64,000 nucleotides of DNA from Gammaproteobacteria bacterium (lineage in GTDB: Bacteria; Pseudomonadota; Gammaproteobacteria; SURF-13), in the NCBI GenBank assembly GCA_030680605.1, contig JAUXUQ010000007.1, positions 62,001 through 126,000 on the forward strand. The letters run 5' to 3'. The translations under genes and the position numbers were made by a program. Shown piece after piece: positions 41,514-52,138 of the stretch; the stretch's first letter is position 1, and each line of letters begins with the position of its first letter. Under the pieces are notes generated by a model. That model saw only the letters and a program-made list of their open reading frames with translations, was not told the origin of the DNA and searched no databases.

Positions 41514-41597
41514 TACCGAGGGTCGGAATCGAACCGACACGGTGTCACCACCACCGGATTTTGAGTCCGGCGCGTCTACCAGTTCCGCCACCCCGGC
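41514..41597 (-). tRNA. tRNA-Leu(CAA)
   Basis: An 84-base class II tRNA on the minus strand. The anticodon arm is CCGGA-CTCAAAA-TCCGG, giving anticodon CAA (reads UUG). A long variable arm (TGGTGGTGACACC) and a T arm GTCGG-TTCGATT-CCGAC follow. The acceptor GCCGGGG pairs with CCTCGGT, leaving a G-U at the terminal pair and discriminator A. The genomic sequence after the discriminator is CAA, so CCA is not encoded and must be added by the nucleotidyltransferase. It lies upstream of queA, the usual gammaproteobacterial position. Confidence 0.95.
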
Positions 41598-41606
41598 ATA
41601 TCGCCT

Positions 41607-41612
41607 ATTATA
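41607..41612 (-). promoter_or_regulatory. Consensus -10 box for tRNA-Leu
   Basis: TATAAT on the minus strand, ten bases before the tRNA 5' end, with a GC-rich stretch following as in stable-RNA promoters. The -35 position shows no good match. The predicted transcript would start only a few bases before the mature tRNA. Confidence 0.5.
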
Positions 41613-41655
41613 GGGCTTTCTTGCGCATGGCGATAGATTGCACCACCCCTTAAAT

Positions 41656-42690
41656 ATGCGCCGCAGCGAATTTCACTATGACCTCCCGCCTGAGCTGATC
41701 GCCCAAGCCCCTCTGCCCGAGCGCACACAAAGCCGGTTGCTGACACTCGATGGCGTTAGCGGTGCGCTGGGAGATCACTCGTTCAGTGCGCTGCCGCAAC
41801 TGCTCGCTCCGGGCGACCTGCTGGTGCTCAACGACACGCGCGTCATTCCCGCACGTCTGTTCGGCAGCAAGGAATCCGGCGGGCGCATTGAGGTGCTGGT
41901 GGAGCGTGTACTGGATCATAACCGCGTGCTGGCACAGATACGCGCCAGCAAACCGCCCAGGGCGGGCATGCAGTTAATGCTGGAAGGCATGCCCGCCCAT
42001 GTTGTGACGCGCCACGGTGACCTGTATGAGCTGGCGTTTGCGAACGGGCAGAATAATGTCCTCGAACTGCTGAATAGCGTCGGCCATACCCCGCTACCGC
42101 CTTATATCGAGCGTGCCGACCAGCCCGCCGATCGCGAACGCTACCAGACCGTGTATGCGCAGACCCCGGGCGCCGTTGCCGCCCCCACCGCAGGGCTGCA
42201 CTTTGACACCGCGCTGCTGCGGCGCCTTGCAGCGCAAGGCATCGAGTGCGCCTTCGTAACCCTGCACGTGGGGCTGGGCACCTTTCAGCCGATGCGTGCA
42301 GACAATGTCGAAGACCATGTCATGCACCGTGAACGGCTTGAAGTAACCACACACGTCTGTGAGCAGGTGCGCGCTACACGCGCACGTGGCGGGCGCGTGA
42401 TTGCAGTTGGTACCACCAGCGTACGGGCCCTGGAAAGTGCGGCGGCAAACGGAGAGATTCAGCCCCTGACAGGCGAAACCGGCATTTTCATTTACCCCGG
42501 CTACCGCTTCAAAACCGTGGATGCCCTGATCACCAACTTCCACCTGCCGGAGTCTACACTGCTGATGCTGGTGTCTGCCTTCGCCGGCACTGTGAACGTA
42601 TTGAATGCTTACCGGCATGCGGTGCAGCAGCGTTACCGCTTCTTCAGCTATGGTGATGCCATGTTTGTCACACCAGTGGCGAGTAGCTAG
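41656..42690 (+). CDS. queA: S-adenosylmethionine:tRNA ribosyltransferase-isomerase
   Basis: A 344-residue enzyme that transfers the ribosyl group of SAM to preQ1-modified tRNA to give epoxyqueuosine. Landmarks are [12 protein letters not shown] at the start, [35 protein letters not shown] and the C-terminal [17 protein letters not shown]. The ATG at 41656 matches the family start; an in-frame ATG at 41638 is possible. It begins the queA-tgt-yajC-secD-secF cluster. Confidence 0.97.
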   Translation: MRRSEFHYDLPPELIAQAPLPERTQSRLLTLDGVSGALGDHSFSALPQLLAPGDLLVLNDTRVIPARLFGSKESGGRIEVLVERVLDHNRVLAQIRASKPPRAGMQLMLEGMPAHVVTRHGDLYELAFANGQNNVLELLNSVGHTPLPPYIERADQPADRERYQTVYAQTPGAVAAPTAGLHFDTALLRRLAAQGIECAFVTLHVGLGTFQPMRADNVEDHVMHRERLEVTTHVCEQVRATRARGGRVIAVGTTSVRALESAAANGEIQPLTGETGIFIYPGYRFKTVDALITNFHLPESTLLMLVSAFAGTVNVLNAYRHAVQQRYRFFSYGDAMFVTPVASS

Positions 42691-43845
<1,155 letters not shown>

Positions 43846-43879
43846 TTAGCGCCACTTTAATGATTGCCCGGAAACCCTC

Positions 43880-44212
43880 ATGAGCTTTTTTATCTCCGAT
43901 GCCATGGCCCAGGCAGCACCCGCTGCCTCGCCGGAATCCACGCTGTTCAGCTTCATACCGCTGATCGCGATATTCGTGCTGTTTTACTTTCTGCTCATCC
44001 GCCCACAGATGAAGCGCGCCAAGGAACACAAGGTCTTGCTGGGGTCACTGGCAAAAAATGACGAGGTCGTCACCACGGGTGGCCTGTTGGGCCGTATCAC
44101 CGAAGTAGGCACTGATTTCGTCAGCATCGAGATTGCAGGCAACACCGTCGTGAAGGTGCAGAAACATTCTGTTGCTGGCGTCATGCCCAAAGGCACCATA
44201 GCATCAGCCTGA
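43880..44212 (+). CDS. yajC: Preprotein translocase subunit YajC
   Basis: A 110-residue inner-membrane protein with one helix (about residues 24-43, FSFIPLIAIFVLFYFLLIRPQMKRAKEH) and a small cytoplasmic domain with VVTTGGLLGRI. It associates with SecDF in the translocon. GGAAA precedes the ATG. The position between tgt and secD is conserved in gammaproteobacteria. Confidence 0.96.
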   Translation: MSFFISDAMAQAAPAASPESTLFSFIPLIAIFVLFYFLLIRPQMKRAKEHKVLLGSLAKNDEVVTTGGLLGRITEVGTDFVSIEIAGNTVVKVQKHSVAGVMPKGTIASA

Positions 44213-44240
44213 AGCCCACGCTGCCAGATACCCTGCCGCC

Positions 44241-46100
44241 ATGATGAACCAGTATCCTGCCTGGAAATACCTGCTGATCGTGATCGCCGTCGTCACGGGC
44301 GTGCTGTTCAGCCTGCCCAACCTGTATGGCGAAGATCCCGCCTTGCAAATTTCCGGCACCCGCACCACCACCATAGATGCTGCTGCCGAGGAGCAGGTAC
44401 TCGGGCTATTACAGCAAAATGCCCTCCCCTACAAATCCACCACGCGCGATGACCATGCCCTGCTGATCCGCTTTAGCGATACCGAAACCCAGTTGCGGGC
44501 GAAGGATATCGTCAAGGAAACGCTGGGCGGCGGCTACGTGGTAGCACTGAATCTCGCGCCTGCAACGCCTGTCTGGCTCAGGGCCATCAATGCACTGCCC
44601 ATGTATCTCGGGCTTGACCTGCGCGGCGGCGTGCACTTCCTTATGGAAGTAGATATGGAAGCCGCCGTAGGCCAGGCGGAGGAGCGCTATATAAGTGATA
44701 TTCGCAGCCTGCTACGCGACAAGAAGCTGCGCTACCTAAGTATTGGCCGCGGCACAAATGGCCTTGAGATAAAATTCCGCAGCCCGGAAGAGCGGGACCA
44801 GGCGAATGACCTGGTGAGCCGGGATTTCCCCCTGCTGGAGCTGAAAGATGTTGACGGCGCCACCAACCATGATCTGATTGCCGTGGTTTCCGAATCTGAG
44901 CAGCGCGAGGTTCGCAAGTTTGCCTTGCAGCAAAACATCACCACGTTGCGCAATCGCGTCAACGAACTCGGTGTCGCTGAACCCGTCATCCAGCAGCAGG
45001 GCGACAGCCGTATCGTAGTACAACTGCCGGGCGTGCAGGATACCGCACGCGCCAAGGAAATACTCGGCGCCACGGCTACCCTCGAATTCCGTATGGCGGA
45101 CGAGACGAATCTGGTCGATGACGCCCTGGCGGGCCGCGTTCCTGCCGGCTCCAAGCTCTATAAGCGGCGCGAGGGCGGCCATATCCTGCTCAAGAACCAG
45201 GTCATGCTGACCGGCGACTACATCATTGATGCCGCCTCCGGCATTGAACAGAGAGCTGGCGAACCCGCAGTATTCATTACTCTGGACGGCAAGGGCGCCA
45301 ATATTTTCAGCAAGGCCACCAAAGAAAATGTCGGCAAGCTGATGGCGGTGGTGTTCATTGAAAACAAGAGTGAGACACGGGTCGTTGATGGCGTGCAGAC
45401 CAAGATCAAATCCAAGGTCGAGGAAGTCATCAACACAGCCGTCATCCGCGAACAGCTCGGCAAGCGCTTCCAGATCACCGGACTCGACAACACCGACGAG
45501 GCGCGTAATCTGGCTCTGCTGCTGCGCGCTGGCGCCCTGACAGCGCCGATTGAAATCGTCGAAGAACGCACCGTCGGGCCCAGTATGGGCGCGGAGAATA
45601 TCGCCAAGGGCTTCAACTCGACCATGATCGGGTTTGCCGCCATCGCGGTCTTCATGACCATTTACTATTATTTCTTCGGAGTCATCGCCAGCCTCGCGCT
45701 CGGCATCAACATGTTGTTGCTGGTCGCCGTGCTGTCCATGCTGCAGGCAACACTCACACTGCCGGGTATTGCGGGTATCGCACTCACCATCGGCATGGCG
45801 ATAGATGCCAACGTGCTTATCTTCGAACGTATCCGCGAGGAATTGCGCAACGGCAACAGTCCGCAAGCCAGCATCAATGCGGGCTACGACCGCGCTTTCG
45901 ACACCATTCTCGACTCCAACATCACCACGCTGATTGCCGGCTTCTCCCTGTTCTGGCTCGGCTCCGGGCCGATACGCGGTTTTGCGGTGACACTGTGCAT
46001 CGGCATTCTGACATCAATGTTCAGCGCAGTGATGGTGTCACGCGGTGTTGTCAATCTCCTCTACGGGCGCAGGCGCAAGCTCGCCAAACTCCATATCTAG
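44241..46100 (+). CDS. secD: Protein translocase subunit SecD
   Basis: A 619-residue RND-like membrane protein that uses the proton gradient to help complete protein export. It has an N-terminal helix (about 10-27), the signature YLGLDLRGGVHFLMEVD, a periplasmic domain with NTTLRNRVNELGV-type sequence (ITTLRNRVNELGVAEP), and a C-terminal block of five helices with LTLPGIAGIALTIGMAIDANVLIFERIREE. It begins with MM, so either methionine may be used. It is followed 11 bases later by secF. Confidence 0.97.
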   Translation: MMNQYPAWKYLLIVIAVVTGVLFSLPNLYGEDPALQISGTRTTTIDAAAEEQVLGLLQQNALPYKSTTRDDHALLIRFSDTETQLRAKDIVKETLGGGYVVALNLAPATPVWLRAINALPMYLGLDLRGGVHFLMEVDMEAAVGQAEERYISDIRSLLRDKKLRYLSIGRGTNGLEIKFRSPEERDQANDLVSRDFPLLELKDVDGATNHDLIAVVSESEQREVRKFALQQNITTLRNRVNELGVAEPVIQQQGDSRIVVQLPGVQDTARAKEILGATATLEFRMADETNLVDDALAGRVPAGSKLYKRREGGHILLKNQVMLTGDYIIDAASGIEQRAGEPAVFITLDGKGANIFSKATKENVGKLMAVVFIENKSETRVVDGVQTKIKSKVEEVINTAVIREQLGKRFQITGLDNTDEARNLALLLRAGALTAPIEIVEERTVGPSMGAENIAKGFNSTMIGFAAIAVFMTIYYYFFGVIASLALGINMLLLVAVLSMLQATLTLPGIAGIALTIGMAIDANVLIFERIREELRNGNSPQASINAGYDRAFDTILDSNITTLIAGFSLFWLGSGPIRGFAVTLCIGILTSMFSAVMVSRGVVNLLYGRRRKLAKLHI

Positions 46101-46111
46101 CGGGCCGGACA

Positions 46112-47044
46112 ATGGAATTTTTCCACATCACAAAAGAGCTCCGCTTCATGCGTCATGCGCGGACTACGTCGATCGTCTCGGCCGTCATCTTTCTTGCCGC
46201 AGTGGTACTGCTCGTTGTGCGCGGGCTCAACCTCGGCATCGAGTTCACCGGCGGCACCATGATGGAAGTCCGTTACCCTCAGGCGGTCAACCTGAATCAG
46301 GTACGCAATACGCTCGAAGCCGGAAACTTCCGCGACGCCAATGTGCAAAACTTTGGTACTTCTGTAGATGTACTGATACGCCTGCCGGTCAAGGCGGACG
46401 TGACCAGTGCGCAACTGAGCGAGCAGGTGCTGAAAGTGTTGCGCGCCGACAACGACAAAGTGGAAGTCAGGCGCGTGGAATTTGTCGGCCCGCAGGTGGG
46501 TGCCGAGCTGGTCAATGACGGCGGACTGGCACTGATTCTGGTGTCCATCGGCATCATGATCTATCTTGCCATCCGTTTCGAATGGCGTTTTGCGGTAGGC
46601 GCCATCGTCGCCACTGCCCACGACCTGCTGATACTGCTCGGTCTGTTCTCGTTGTTTCAGTGGGAATTCACCCTCACGGTGCTTGCCGCCATGCTCGCCG
46701 TTCTTGGCTATTCAGTAAACGATACCGTCGTGGTGTTTGACCGTATCCGGGAGAATTTCCGCAAGATGCGCAAGGGCACGATTGCGGAGATCATCGATAG
46801 CTCTATCACCAGCACCCTGAGTCGCACCATCATGACCAGCGCAACGACGCTGATCATGGTGTTTGCCATGTTATTTCTCGGCGGTGAAATACTGTTTTAT
46901 TTCGCGCTCACACTCGCCATCGGCATTGCGGTAGGCACCTACTCCTCGGTACTGGTGGCCAGCCCGATTGTCATGTGGCTGGGCATCTCGCGTGCCGACA
47001 TGGTGCCGGTCAAAAAAGAGGGTGAAATTGATGACCGCCCTTGA
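46112..47044 (+). CDS. secF: Protein translocase subunit SecF
   Basis: A 310-residue partner of SecD with six membrane helices. Signatures are LNLGIEFTGGTMMEVRY, VGPQVGAEL, LGYSVNDTVVVFDRIRENFRK and the C-terminal GTYSSVLVASPIV. The ATG at 46112 is used; the frame extends upstream into secD without meaning. It ends the queA-secF run, 15 bases before the convergent pirin gene. Confidence 0.97.
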   Translation: MEFFHITKELRFMRHARTTSIVSAVIFLAAVVLLVVRGLNLGIEFTGGTMMEVRYPQAVNLNQVRNTLEAGNFRDANVQNFGTSVDVLIRLPVKADVTSAQLSEQVLKVLRADNDKVEVRRVEFVGPQVGAELVNDGGLALILVSIGIMIYLAIRFEWRFAVGAIVATAHDLLILLGLFSLFQWEFTLTVLAAMLAVLGYSVNDTVVVFDRIRENFRKMRKGTIAEIIDSSITSTLSRTIMTSATTLIMVFAMLFLGGEILFYFALTLAIGIAVGTYSSVLVASPIVMWLGISRADMVPVKKEGEIDDRP

Positions 47045-47059
47045 CCACCCGCTTTGAGC

Positions 47060-47758
47060 CTAGGCCAGATCGAACAATAACACCTCGGATTCCTCGGCCA
47101 CGCCGGCAATCTCGAGCACTGTTTCATCACTCACTGCGGCACCGTCACCGGCGATCAGCCGTGTACCCTGTACATCCACTGCACCGCGCGCCACCTGAAG
47201 CCAGGCATGGCGCCGGGTCAGCGCATGTGTCACGCGCTCATGTGCGGCGAGAATACCGGCATATACATCTATATCCTGCTGCACTGCCACTGCATTGCCA
47301 CGCCCGCCACCCGCAGCGATCAGGCATAGACCGCCGCGCTTATCCTCGATACTGAAGCTGCGCTGCTCGTAGCCCGGCGCAATACCGTTCTTGTCCGGCA
47401 GCACCCATATCTGCAACAGGTGCACCGGCTCGGTTGTTGAGTGGTTATATTCGCTGTGGGTAATGCCGCTGCCTGCGCTCATGCGTTGTACGTCGCCATA
47501 CCGCATCACTGAACTCGTCCCGAGGCTGTCTTTGTGCTCCAGCGCGCCTTCCAGCACGTAGGTCACTATCTCCATATCGCGGTGACTGTGCGCAGCGAAA
47601 CCCTGCCCTGGCTGTATCCGGTCTTCATTGATGACCCGCAAGGCGCGAAAGCCCATGTGTTTAGGATCATGGTAATCTGCAAACGAAAAACTGTGCCGGC
47701 TATCGAGCCAGCCGTGCTGGAAGTGGCCGCGTTCTGCGCCCGGCCGCAGTGTAATCAT
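47060..47758 (-). CDS. Pirin family protein
   Basis: A 232-residue bicupin. The N-terminal domain carries the metal-binding pattern AAHSHRDMEIVTYVLEG and SGITHSEYN, and the C-terminal cupin holds the VARGAVDVQG region. E. coli YhaK is a close type. Functions in this family vary (quercetinase activity, regulation). The ATG at 47758 with AGGGGAT upstream is preferred to the frame start at 47824, which would run into dinG. It is convergent with secF and divergent from the helicase gene. Confidence 0.9.
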   Translation of the reverse strand: MITLRPGAERGHFQHGWLDSRHSFSFADYHDPKHMGFRALRVINEDRIQPGQGFAAHSHRDMEIVTYVLEGALEHKDSLGTSSVMRYGDVQRMSAGSGITHSEYNHSTTEPVHLLQIWVLPDKNGIAPGYEQRSFSIEDKRGGLCLIAAGGGRGNAVAVQQDIDVYAGILAAHERVTHALTRRHAWLQVARGAVDVQGTRLIAGDGAAVSDETVLEIAGVAEESEVLLFDLA

Positions 47759-47814
47759 GCCTGTATCCCCTGACAAAACCCCGGCTTGCGCATCAGTTCC
47801 ACTATAATAACACC

Positions 47815-49746
47815 ATGCACTCACTTGCCCGCCTCTTCGGCCCCGACGGACCGCTTGCGCATACCCTGCCGGGTTTTGCGCCGCGCATCGCGCAACAGGA
47901 GATGGCCGCCGCCGTTGCCCGGACGCTGGCAGACCAGGACCTGCTCATCACCGAGGCCGGCACCGGTACAGGCAAGACCTTTGCCTATCTGGTGCCCGCG
48001 CTGCTGTCTGGCAAGAAAATCATTGTCTCCACGGCAACCAAAACCTTGCAGGACCAGTTGTTCCAGCGCGACCTGCCCGCCCTGCGTGCAGCCCTTGCGG
48101 TGCCGGCACGCGCCGCCCTCCTCAAGGGACGCTCCAATTACCTGTGCCTGCACCGGCTGGATCTGGCGGAACAACGCCACCACAGCCCTGCCCAGACCGC
48201 CGATTTGGGCGCCATCCGCGCCTGGGCCGGACACACCCGTAGCGGCGATATTGCCGAATTGACCGGTATCCGCGAGGACTCCCCGCTCTGGCCGCATGTC
48301 ACCAGCACTGCGGATAATTGCCTGGGGCAGGCGTGCCCGTCATTAAGGTCATGTCATGTGCTGCGCGCGCGCAGCGAGGCGCAGACGGCAGACCTGCTGG
48401 TCATCAACCATCACCTGTTTTTCGCCGATATGGCTTTGCGCGCAGAGGGTTTTGGTGATCTGCTCCCCGGCGTCGAGGGTATCATCTTCGATGAGGCCCA
48501 CCAGCTGGCGGAAATCGCTGCTGGATTTTTCGGAACCGTACTTGGCAACCGTCAGCTGCTCGGGCTCGCCCACGACACCGTTGCAGAACAGGTCAAGGAG
48601 GCAGTTGACATGACTTCGCTCGCTGCCGCCGCAGACAACCTGAGCAAGGCCACCCGTGATTTTCGCCTGGCACTGGGTGTCGACGAGCGTCGCGGCAACT
48701 GGCACGAGGCACAGCAGGAGCCCGCCTTGACTCCCGCACTGGACGCATTGCAGCAGGCCTTGAACCAGCTGCACGATTTACTGGAGACCGCAGCGGTGCG
48801 CGGCAAAGGACTGGAAAACTGCTGGCGGCGTTGCATCATCCTGCAAGAACAGCTGGATTTGTTTACCACAGCGGTGCCCGAGAATCACGTCGCGTGGTTC
48901 GAGACCCATGCGCATGTCTTCGCCCTTAACCTCACACCGGTCGATATTGCACAGCAGTTTTACGCGCGGATTCTGGCGCAGCGTTGTGCCTGGATATTCA
49001 CCTCGGCAACCCTGGCAGTGGGGGACAATTTCGATCACTTCAGCGCGCGACTCGGCCTGAACGATGCCATTACCCGGCAATGGGCCAGCCCCTTCGACTT
49101 CGCCCGCCTTGCCTTGCTGTATGTGCCGGACATGCTGCCTGACCCGGCACAACCCCACTACACCTCCAGCGTGATTGAAGCCGCGCTGCCGGTCATCCAC
49201 GCCAGCGGCGGCCGCGCCTTCCTGCTGTTCACCAGCCACCGTGCCCTGCGTGAGGCTACCACACTGCTCAAGGGAAGATTCGATTTCCCCCTGCTGGTGC
49301 AGGGCAGTGCGCCGCGCGCCGAACTGCTTGAGCGCTTCCGCACACTGGGGAACGCCGTGTTGCTGGGCAGCGCCAGTTTCTGGGAGGGTGTCGATGTGCG
49401 CGGTCCAGCACTGTCGTGCGTTATCATAGACAAACTTCCCTTCGCCTCACCCGGTGACCCGCTGCTGCAGGCCCGCCTCGAAGCCCTGCGCGCAGCAGGC
49501 AAGAACCCCTTCATGGACTACCAGTTACCGCAGGCCGTGCTCTCACTCAAGCAAGGCATCGGCCGACTGATCCGGGACACGCACGACCGCGGCGTGTTGA
49601 TGCTGTGCGATCCACGGCTGTTTACCAAGTCATATGGCAAGAATTTTTTGCACAGCCTGCCACCGGTGCCGCTGACACGCAGCATGCAAGATGTCGAAGC
49701 TTTTTTTGCGGCCGAAGGCTCCATCACCGCAGGTATCGCATCGTGA
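47815..49746 (+). CDS. DinG/YoaA-type iron-sulfur DNA helicase
   Basis: A 643-residue XPD-like superfamily 2 helicase. Walker A is TEAGTGTGKTFAY (about residue 45). Four cysteines in the expected spacing (YLC, NC, AC, SC; about 105-180) would hold an iron-sulfur cluster. The DEAH box is IIFDEAHQLAE, and C-terminal motifs include SFWEGVDVRG and QGIGRLIRD. It resembles YoaA, which assists replication repair. A TATAAT lies only seven bases before the ATG and no ribosome site is seen. The stop overlaps tsaB by four bases. Confidence 0.93.
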   Translation: MHSLARLFGPDGPLAHTLPGFAPRIAQQEMAAAVARTLADQDLLITEAGTGTGKTFAYLVPALLSGKKIIVSTATKTLQDQLFQRDLPALRAALAVPARAALLKGRSNYLCLHRLDLAEQRHHSPAQTADLGAIRAWAGHTRSGDIAELTGIREDSPLWPHVTSTADNCLGQACPSLRSCHVLRARSEAQTADLLVINHHLFFADMALRAEGFGDLLPGVEGIIFDEAHQLAEIAAGFFGTVLGNRQLLGLAHDTVAEQVKEAVDMTSLAAAADNLSKATRDFRLALGVDERRGNWHEAQQEPALTPALDALQQALNQLHDLLETAAVRGKGLENCWRRCIILQEQLDLFTTAVPENHVAWFETHAHVFALNLTPVDIAQQFYARILAQRCAWIFTSATLAVGDNFDHFSARLGLNDAITRQWASPFDFARLALLYVPDMLPDPAQPHYTSSVIEAALPVIHASGGRAFLLFTSHRALREATTLLKGRFDFPLLVQGSAPRAELLERFRTLGNAVLLGSASFWEGVDVRGPALSCVIIDKLPFASPGDPLLQARLEALRAAGKNPFMDYQLPQAVLSLKQGIGRLIRDTHDRGVLMLCDPRLFTKSYGKNFLHSLPPVPLTRSMQDVEAFFAAEGSITAGIAS

Positions 49747-50441
49747 ATATTCTCGCCCTTGAAACCTCCACCGACGCCTGCTCCGTTGCCTTGTCTGTTG
49801 CGGGCGAGATACGCGAGCGCTTCGAGGTGGCGCCACGCAACCACTCCCGGCTGATTCTGCCGATGGCGGAGGAACTGCTGGCGGAGGCAGGCCTGATGTT
49901 GAGCCAGATCGATGCACTGGCCTTCGGCTGCGGGCCCGGCTCATTCACAGGGGTACGCATTGCCGCTGGCGTCGCGCAAGGTATCGCCTTTGGCGCCGAT
50001 CTTCCGGTGGTGCCGGTGTCCACACTGGCAGCGCTGGCCCAGGGCGTGCACGAACAGTTCGGTACTACACATGTATTGTCGGCGCTGGACGCGCGCATGA
50101 GCGAAGTCTACTGGGGCGCTTACCGGATGAGTGATAATGGCATGATGCAGTTGCAGGGTGAAGAAGGTGTCTACCCGCCGGGGCATGTCCCTGTTCCCGC
50201 CGCGGGGCACTGGCAGGGTGCCGGCAGCGGCTGGCAAAGTTACTCATCGGTACTGCATATCCGCCTGCAAGACCGGCTCAGTGCTACGTATACCGACCAT
50301 CATCCGCGTGCACGCGCCGTGGCACAGCTCGGCGCGCACGGATTCACACTCGGTCAGGCCGTCAGTGCCGAACAGGCGCAACCGGTATACCTCAGAAACG
50401 AGGTCACCTGGAAAAAACTGTCGGATCAGCCAACCCTATAA
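49743..50441 (+). CDS. tsaB: tRNA threonylcarbamoyladenosine biosynthesis protein TsaB
   Basis: A 232-residue ASKHA-fold protein needed with TsaC, TsaD and TsaE for t6A-37 in tRNA. It begins ILALETSTDACSVAL and has LAFGCGPGSFTGVRIAAGVAQGIA and ALDARMSEVYW. The start is a GTG overlapping the helicase stop (GTGA at 49743-49746), so the two are translationally coupled; the frame itself opens earlier inside the helicase. Confidence 0.95.
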   Translation: MNILALETSTDACSVALSVAGEIRERFEVAPRNHSRLILPMAEELLAEAGLMLSQIDALAFGCGPGSFTGVRIAAGVAQGIAFGADLPVVPVSTLAALAQGVHEQFGTTHVLSALDARMSEVYWGAYRMSDNGMMQLQGEEGVYPPGHVPVPAAGHWQGAGSGWQSYSSVLHIRLQDRLSATYTDHHPRARAVAQLGAHGFTLGQAVSAEQAQPVYLRNEVTWKKLSDQPTL

Positions 50442-50460
50442 ACCGCAGACGGCCACACCT

Positions 50461-51132
50461 ATGACCAATAAATCCATCACCCTGACAGATGCCTTGTACG
50501 ATTACTTGATACACGTTTCTGTACGCGAGACGCCTCTACTCACACGTCTGCGCGAGGAAACTGCACGCGATCCACTGGCGGTGATGCAGATCGCACCCGA
50601 GCAGGGCCAGTTCATGGCGCTGCTGGTGCAGCTCATGGGTGCAAAAAAGACACTGGAGATCGGCGTCTTCACCGGCTACAGCTCACTGTGTGTTGCACTG
50701 GCGCTCCCGGCTGACGGAAGACTTGTCGCCTGTGACGTGAGCGAATCATGGACACAGGTTGCACAACGTTACTGGCAGGAAGCCGGAGTTCAGCACAAGA
50801 TTGACCTTCATCTTGCACCAGCGCGTGAAACTCTTGACCAACTGTTGCACAACGGGGAGGGCGGCACGTTTGATTTTGCCTTTATCGACGCGGACAAGAC
50901 CAGTTACGATGCGTATTATGAGCGCACGCTGCAACTACTACGCCCAGGCGGATTAATCATGTTTGACAATATGCTGTGGGGCGGTAGCGTCGCTGACCCA
51001 GGCATACAGGATGACGATACCCTCGCTATCCGCCATCTCAATGAAAAACTGCTACACGATAAACGCGTTGCCTTGAGCTTGCTGCCGGTTGCCGATGGGA
51101 TATCGCTGGCGCTGAAATGCAGCACGGCATAG
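50461..51132 (+). CDS. O-methyltransferase (SAM-dependent, family 3)
   Basis: A 223-residue class I methyltransferase similar to catechol/caffeoyl-CoA O-methyltransferases. It shows LEIGVFTGYSSLCVALALP for SAM binding, DFAFIDADKTSYDAYYE for the metal and substrate site and GGLIMFDNMLWGG. The substrate in bacteria is usually unknown. It starts 19 bases after tsaB on the same strand. Confidence 0.92.
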   Translation: MTNKSITLTDALYDYLIHVSVRETPLLTRLREETARDPLAVMQIAPEQGQFMALLVQLMGAKKTLEIGVFTGYSSLCVALALPADGRLVACDVSESWTQVAQRYWQEAGVQHKIDLHLAPARETLDQLLHNGEGGTFDFAFIDADKTSYDAYYERTLQLLRPGGLIMFDNMLWGGSVADPGIQDDDTLAIRHLNEKLLHDKRVALSLLPVADGISLALKCSTA

Positions 51133-51142
51133 GTGGACTGGC

Positions 51143-52138
51143 ATGACGCGGGCGGGAAGCCATCTGAGCCTGCTCTACCCCGGACGGATGCCGCCGACAG
51201 CCCACCGCCACAAGGCCCCTGCGCTCCACACCCTGTTCGCGCGCGCCAAACCCTCAACCTGTGCCGTTGACCGCAACCACGTGCTGTTCGAATTATTTGC
51301 AGCAGAAAGCAGCCGCCTGTCAGGGCTGCCCATCGCGGCGGTCACGCATGCCTTTGACAGCGCGAACCCCGCTGCCGCCCACGCCAGCTGGTGGCTGCGC
51401 GCCGACCCGGTCGTGCTGCGCCCCGATGGTGACCGTCTGCTGATGCTCGGTAATCATGCCCTCGACCTTGGCACCGAGGAGGCCGCCGCCCTGGGCACAG
51501 CACTGCACGAATTATTCTCTGCCTACGGAATGGCGTTCTCCGCGCCCCAGCCCAAGCGCTGGTACCTGCAGCTGGAGAGCGATCCCGGCCTGACACTGAC
51601 CGGGCTGGAAGATGCTGTGGCGCATGATATTTTGCATCACCTGCCACAGGCCGGTGATGCGCAGACAGCCGCGCGCTGGCGCCGCCTCCTGAATGAAGTA
51701 CAGATGCAACTCCATGCCTCTCCCGTCAATCAGGCCCGCCTTGCACGCGGTGAACTGCCGGTCAACAGCGTGTGGTTCTGGGGCGGCGGATCTGCGCCCG
51801 CCGTAGCGCCCCACCGCTTCCAGCAGGTCTGGAGCGAGGAACCGGTCAGCCTTGGGCTTGCCTGCCTGAGCGGCGCGGCGTATGCCACTGTGCCTGAGAA
51901 CACTACTGACTGGCTGCATCATGTCACACAACCCGGACACCGCTTGCTGTCCCCCTCTTTTCCGGCAGCGTCCGCTAGCGACGACTGTGCCGAACTCTTC
52001 AGCAACACGTGGTGTGCGCCACTGCTGGGAGCAGTCAACTCCGGTGCGCTTGCTACGCTGGATATCTATACGGAAGACGGCAGGATATTCCGCAATACGC
52101 CGCAGACACTACGCCGCTGGTACGACAGGTTCATATGA
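51143..52138 (+). CDS. Conserved protein upstream of recJ (phosphoglycerate-mutase-like annotation in relatives)
   Basis: A 331-residue soluble protein. In many beta- and gammaproteobacteria a homologue of this kind sits directly before recJ and is labelled a phosphoglycerate mutase or its regulator, but I see no mutase catalytic motif and regard the function as unknown. Visible features are a tryptophan-rich central segment (RWYLQLESDPGLTLTG), VNSVWFWGGG and a C-terminal DIYTEDGRIFRN. Its stop overlaps the recJ start (ATGA at 52135-52138), indicating translational coupling. Confidence 0.8.
   Translation: MTRAGSHLSLLYPGRMPPTAHRHKAPALHTLFARAKPSTCAVDRNHVLFELFAAESSRLSGLPIAAVTHAFDSANPAAAHASWWLRADPVVLRPDGDRLLMLGNHALDLGTEEAAALGTALHELFSAYGMAFSAPQPKRWYLQLESDPGLTLTGLEDAVAHDILHHLPQAGDAQTAARWRRLLNEVQMQLHASPVNQARLARGELPVNSVWFWGGGSAPAVAPHRFQQVWSEEPVSLGLACLSGAAYATVPENTTDWLHHVTQPGHRLLSPSFPAASASDDCAELFSNTWCAPLLGAVNSGALATLDIYTEDGRIFRNTPQTLRRWYDRFI

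Noticed and set aside
41496-41591. N-terminal extension (MAELVDAPDSKSGGG) of the small frame before the GNAT-HDAC gene
   Set aside because: This is the familiar false translation of tRNA-Leu; only the part after the tRNA was kept.
44736-45866. A 376-codon minus-strand open frame inside secD
   Set aside because: Antisense to a well conserved secD.
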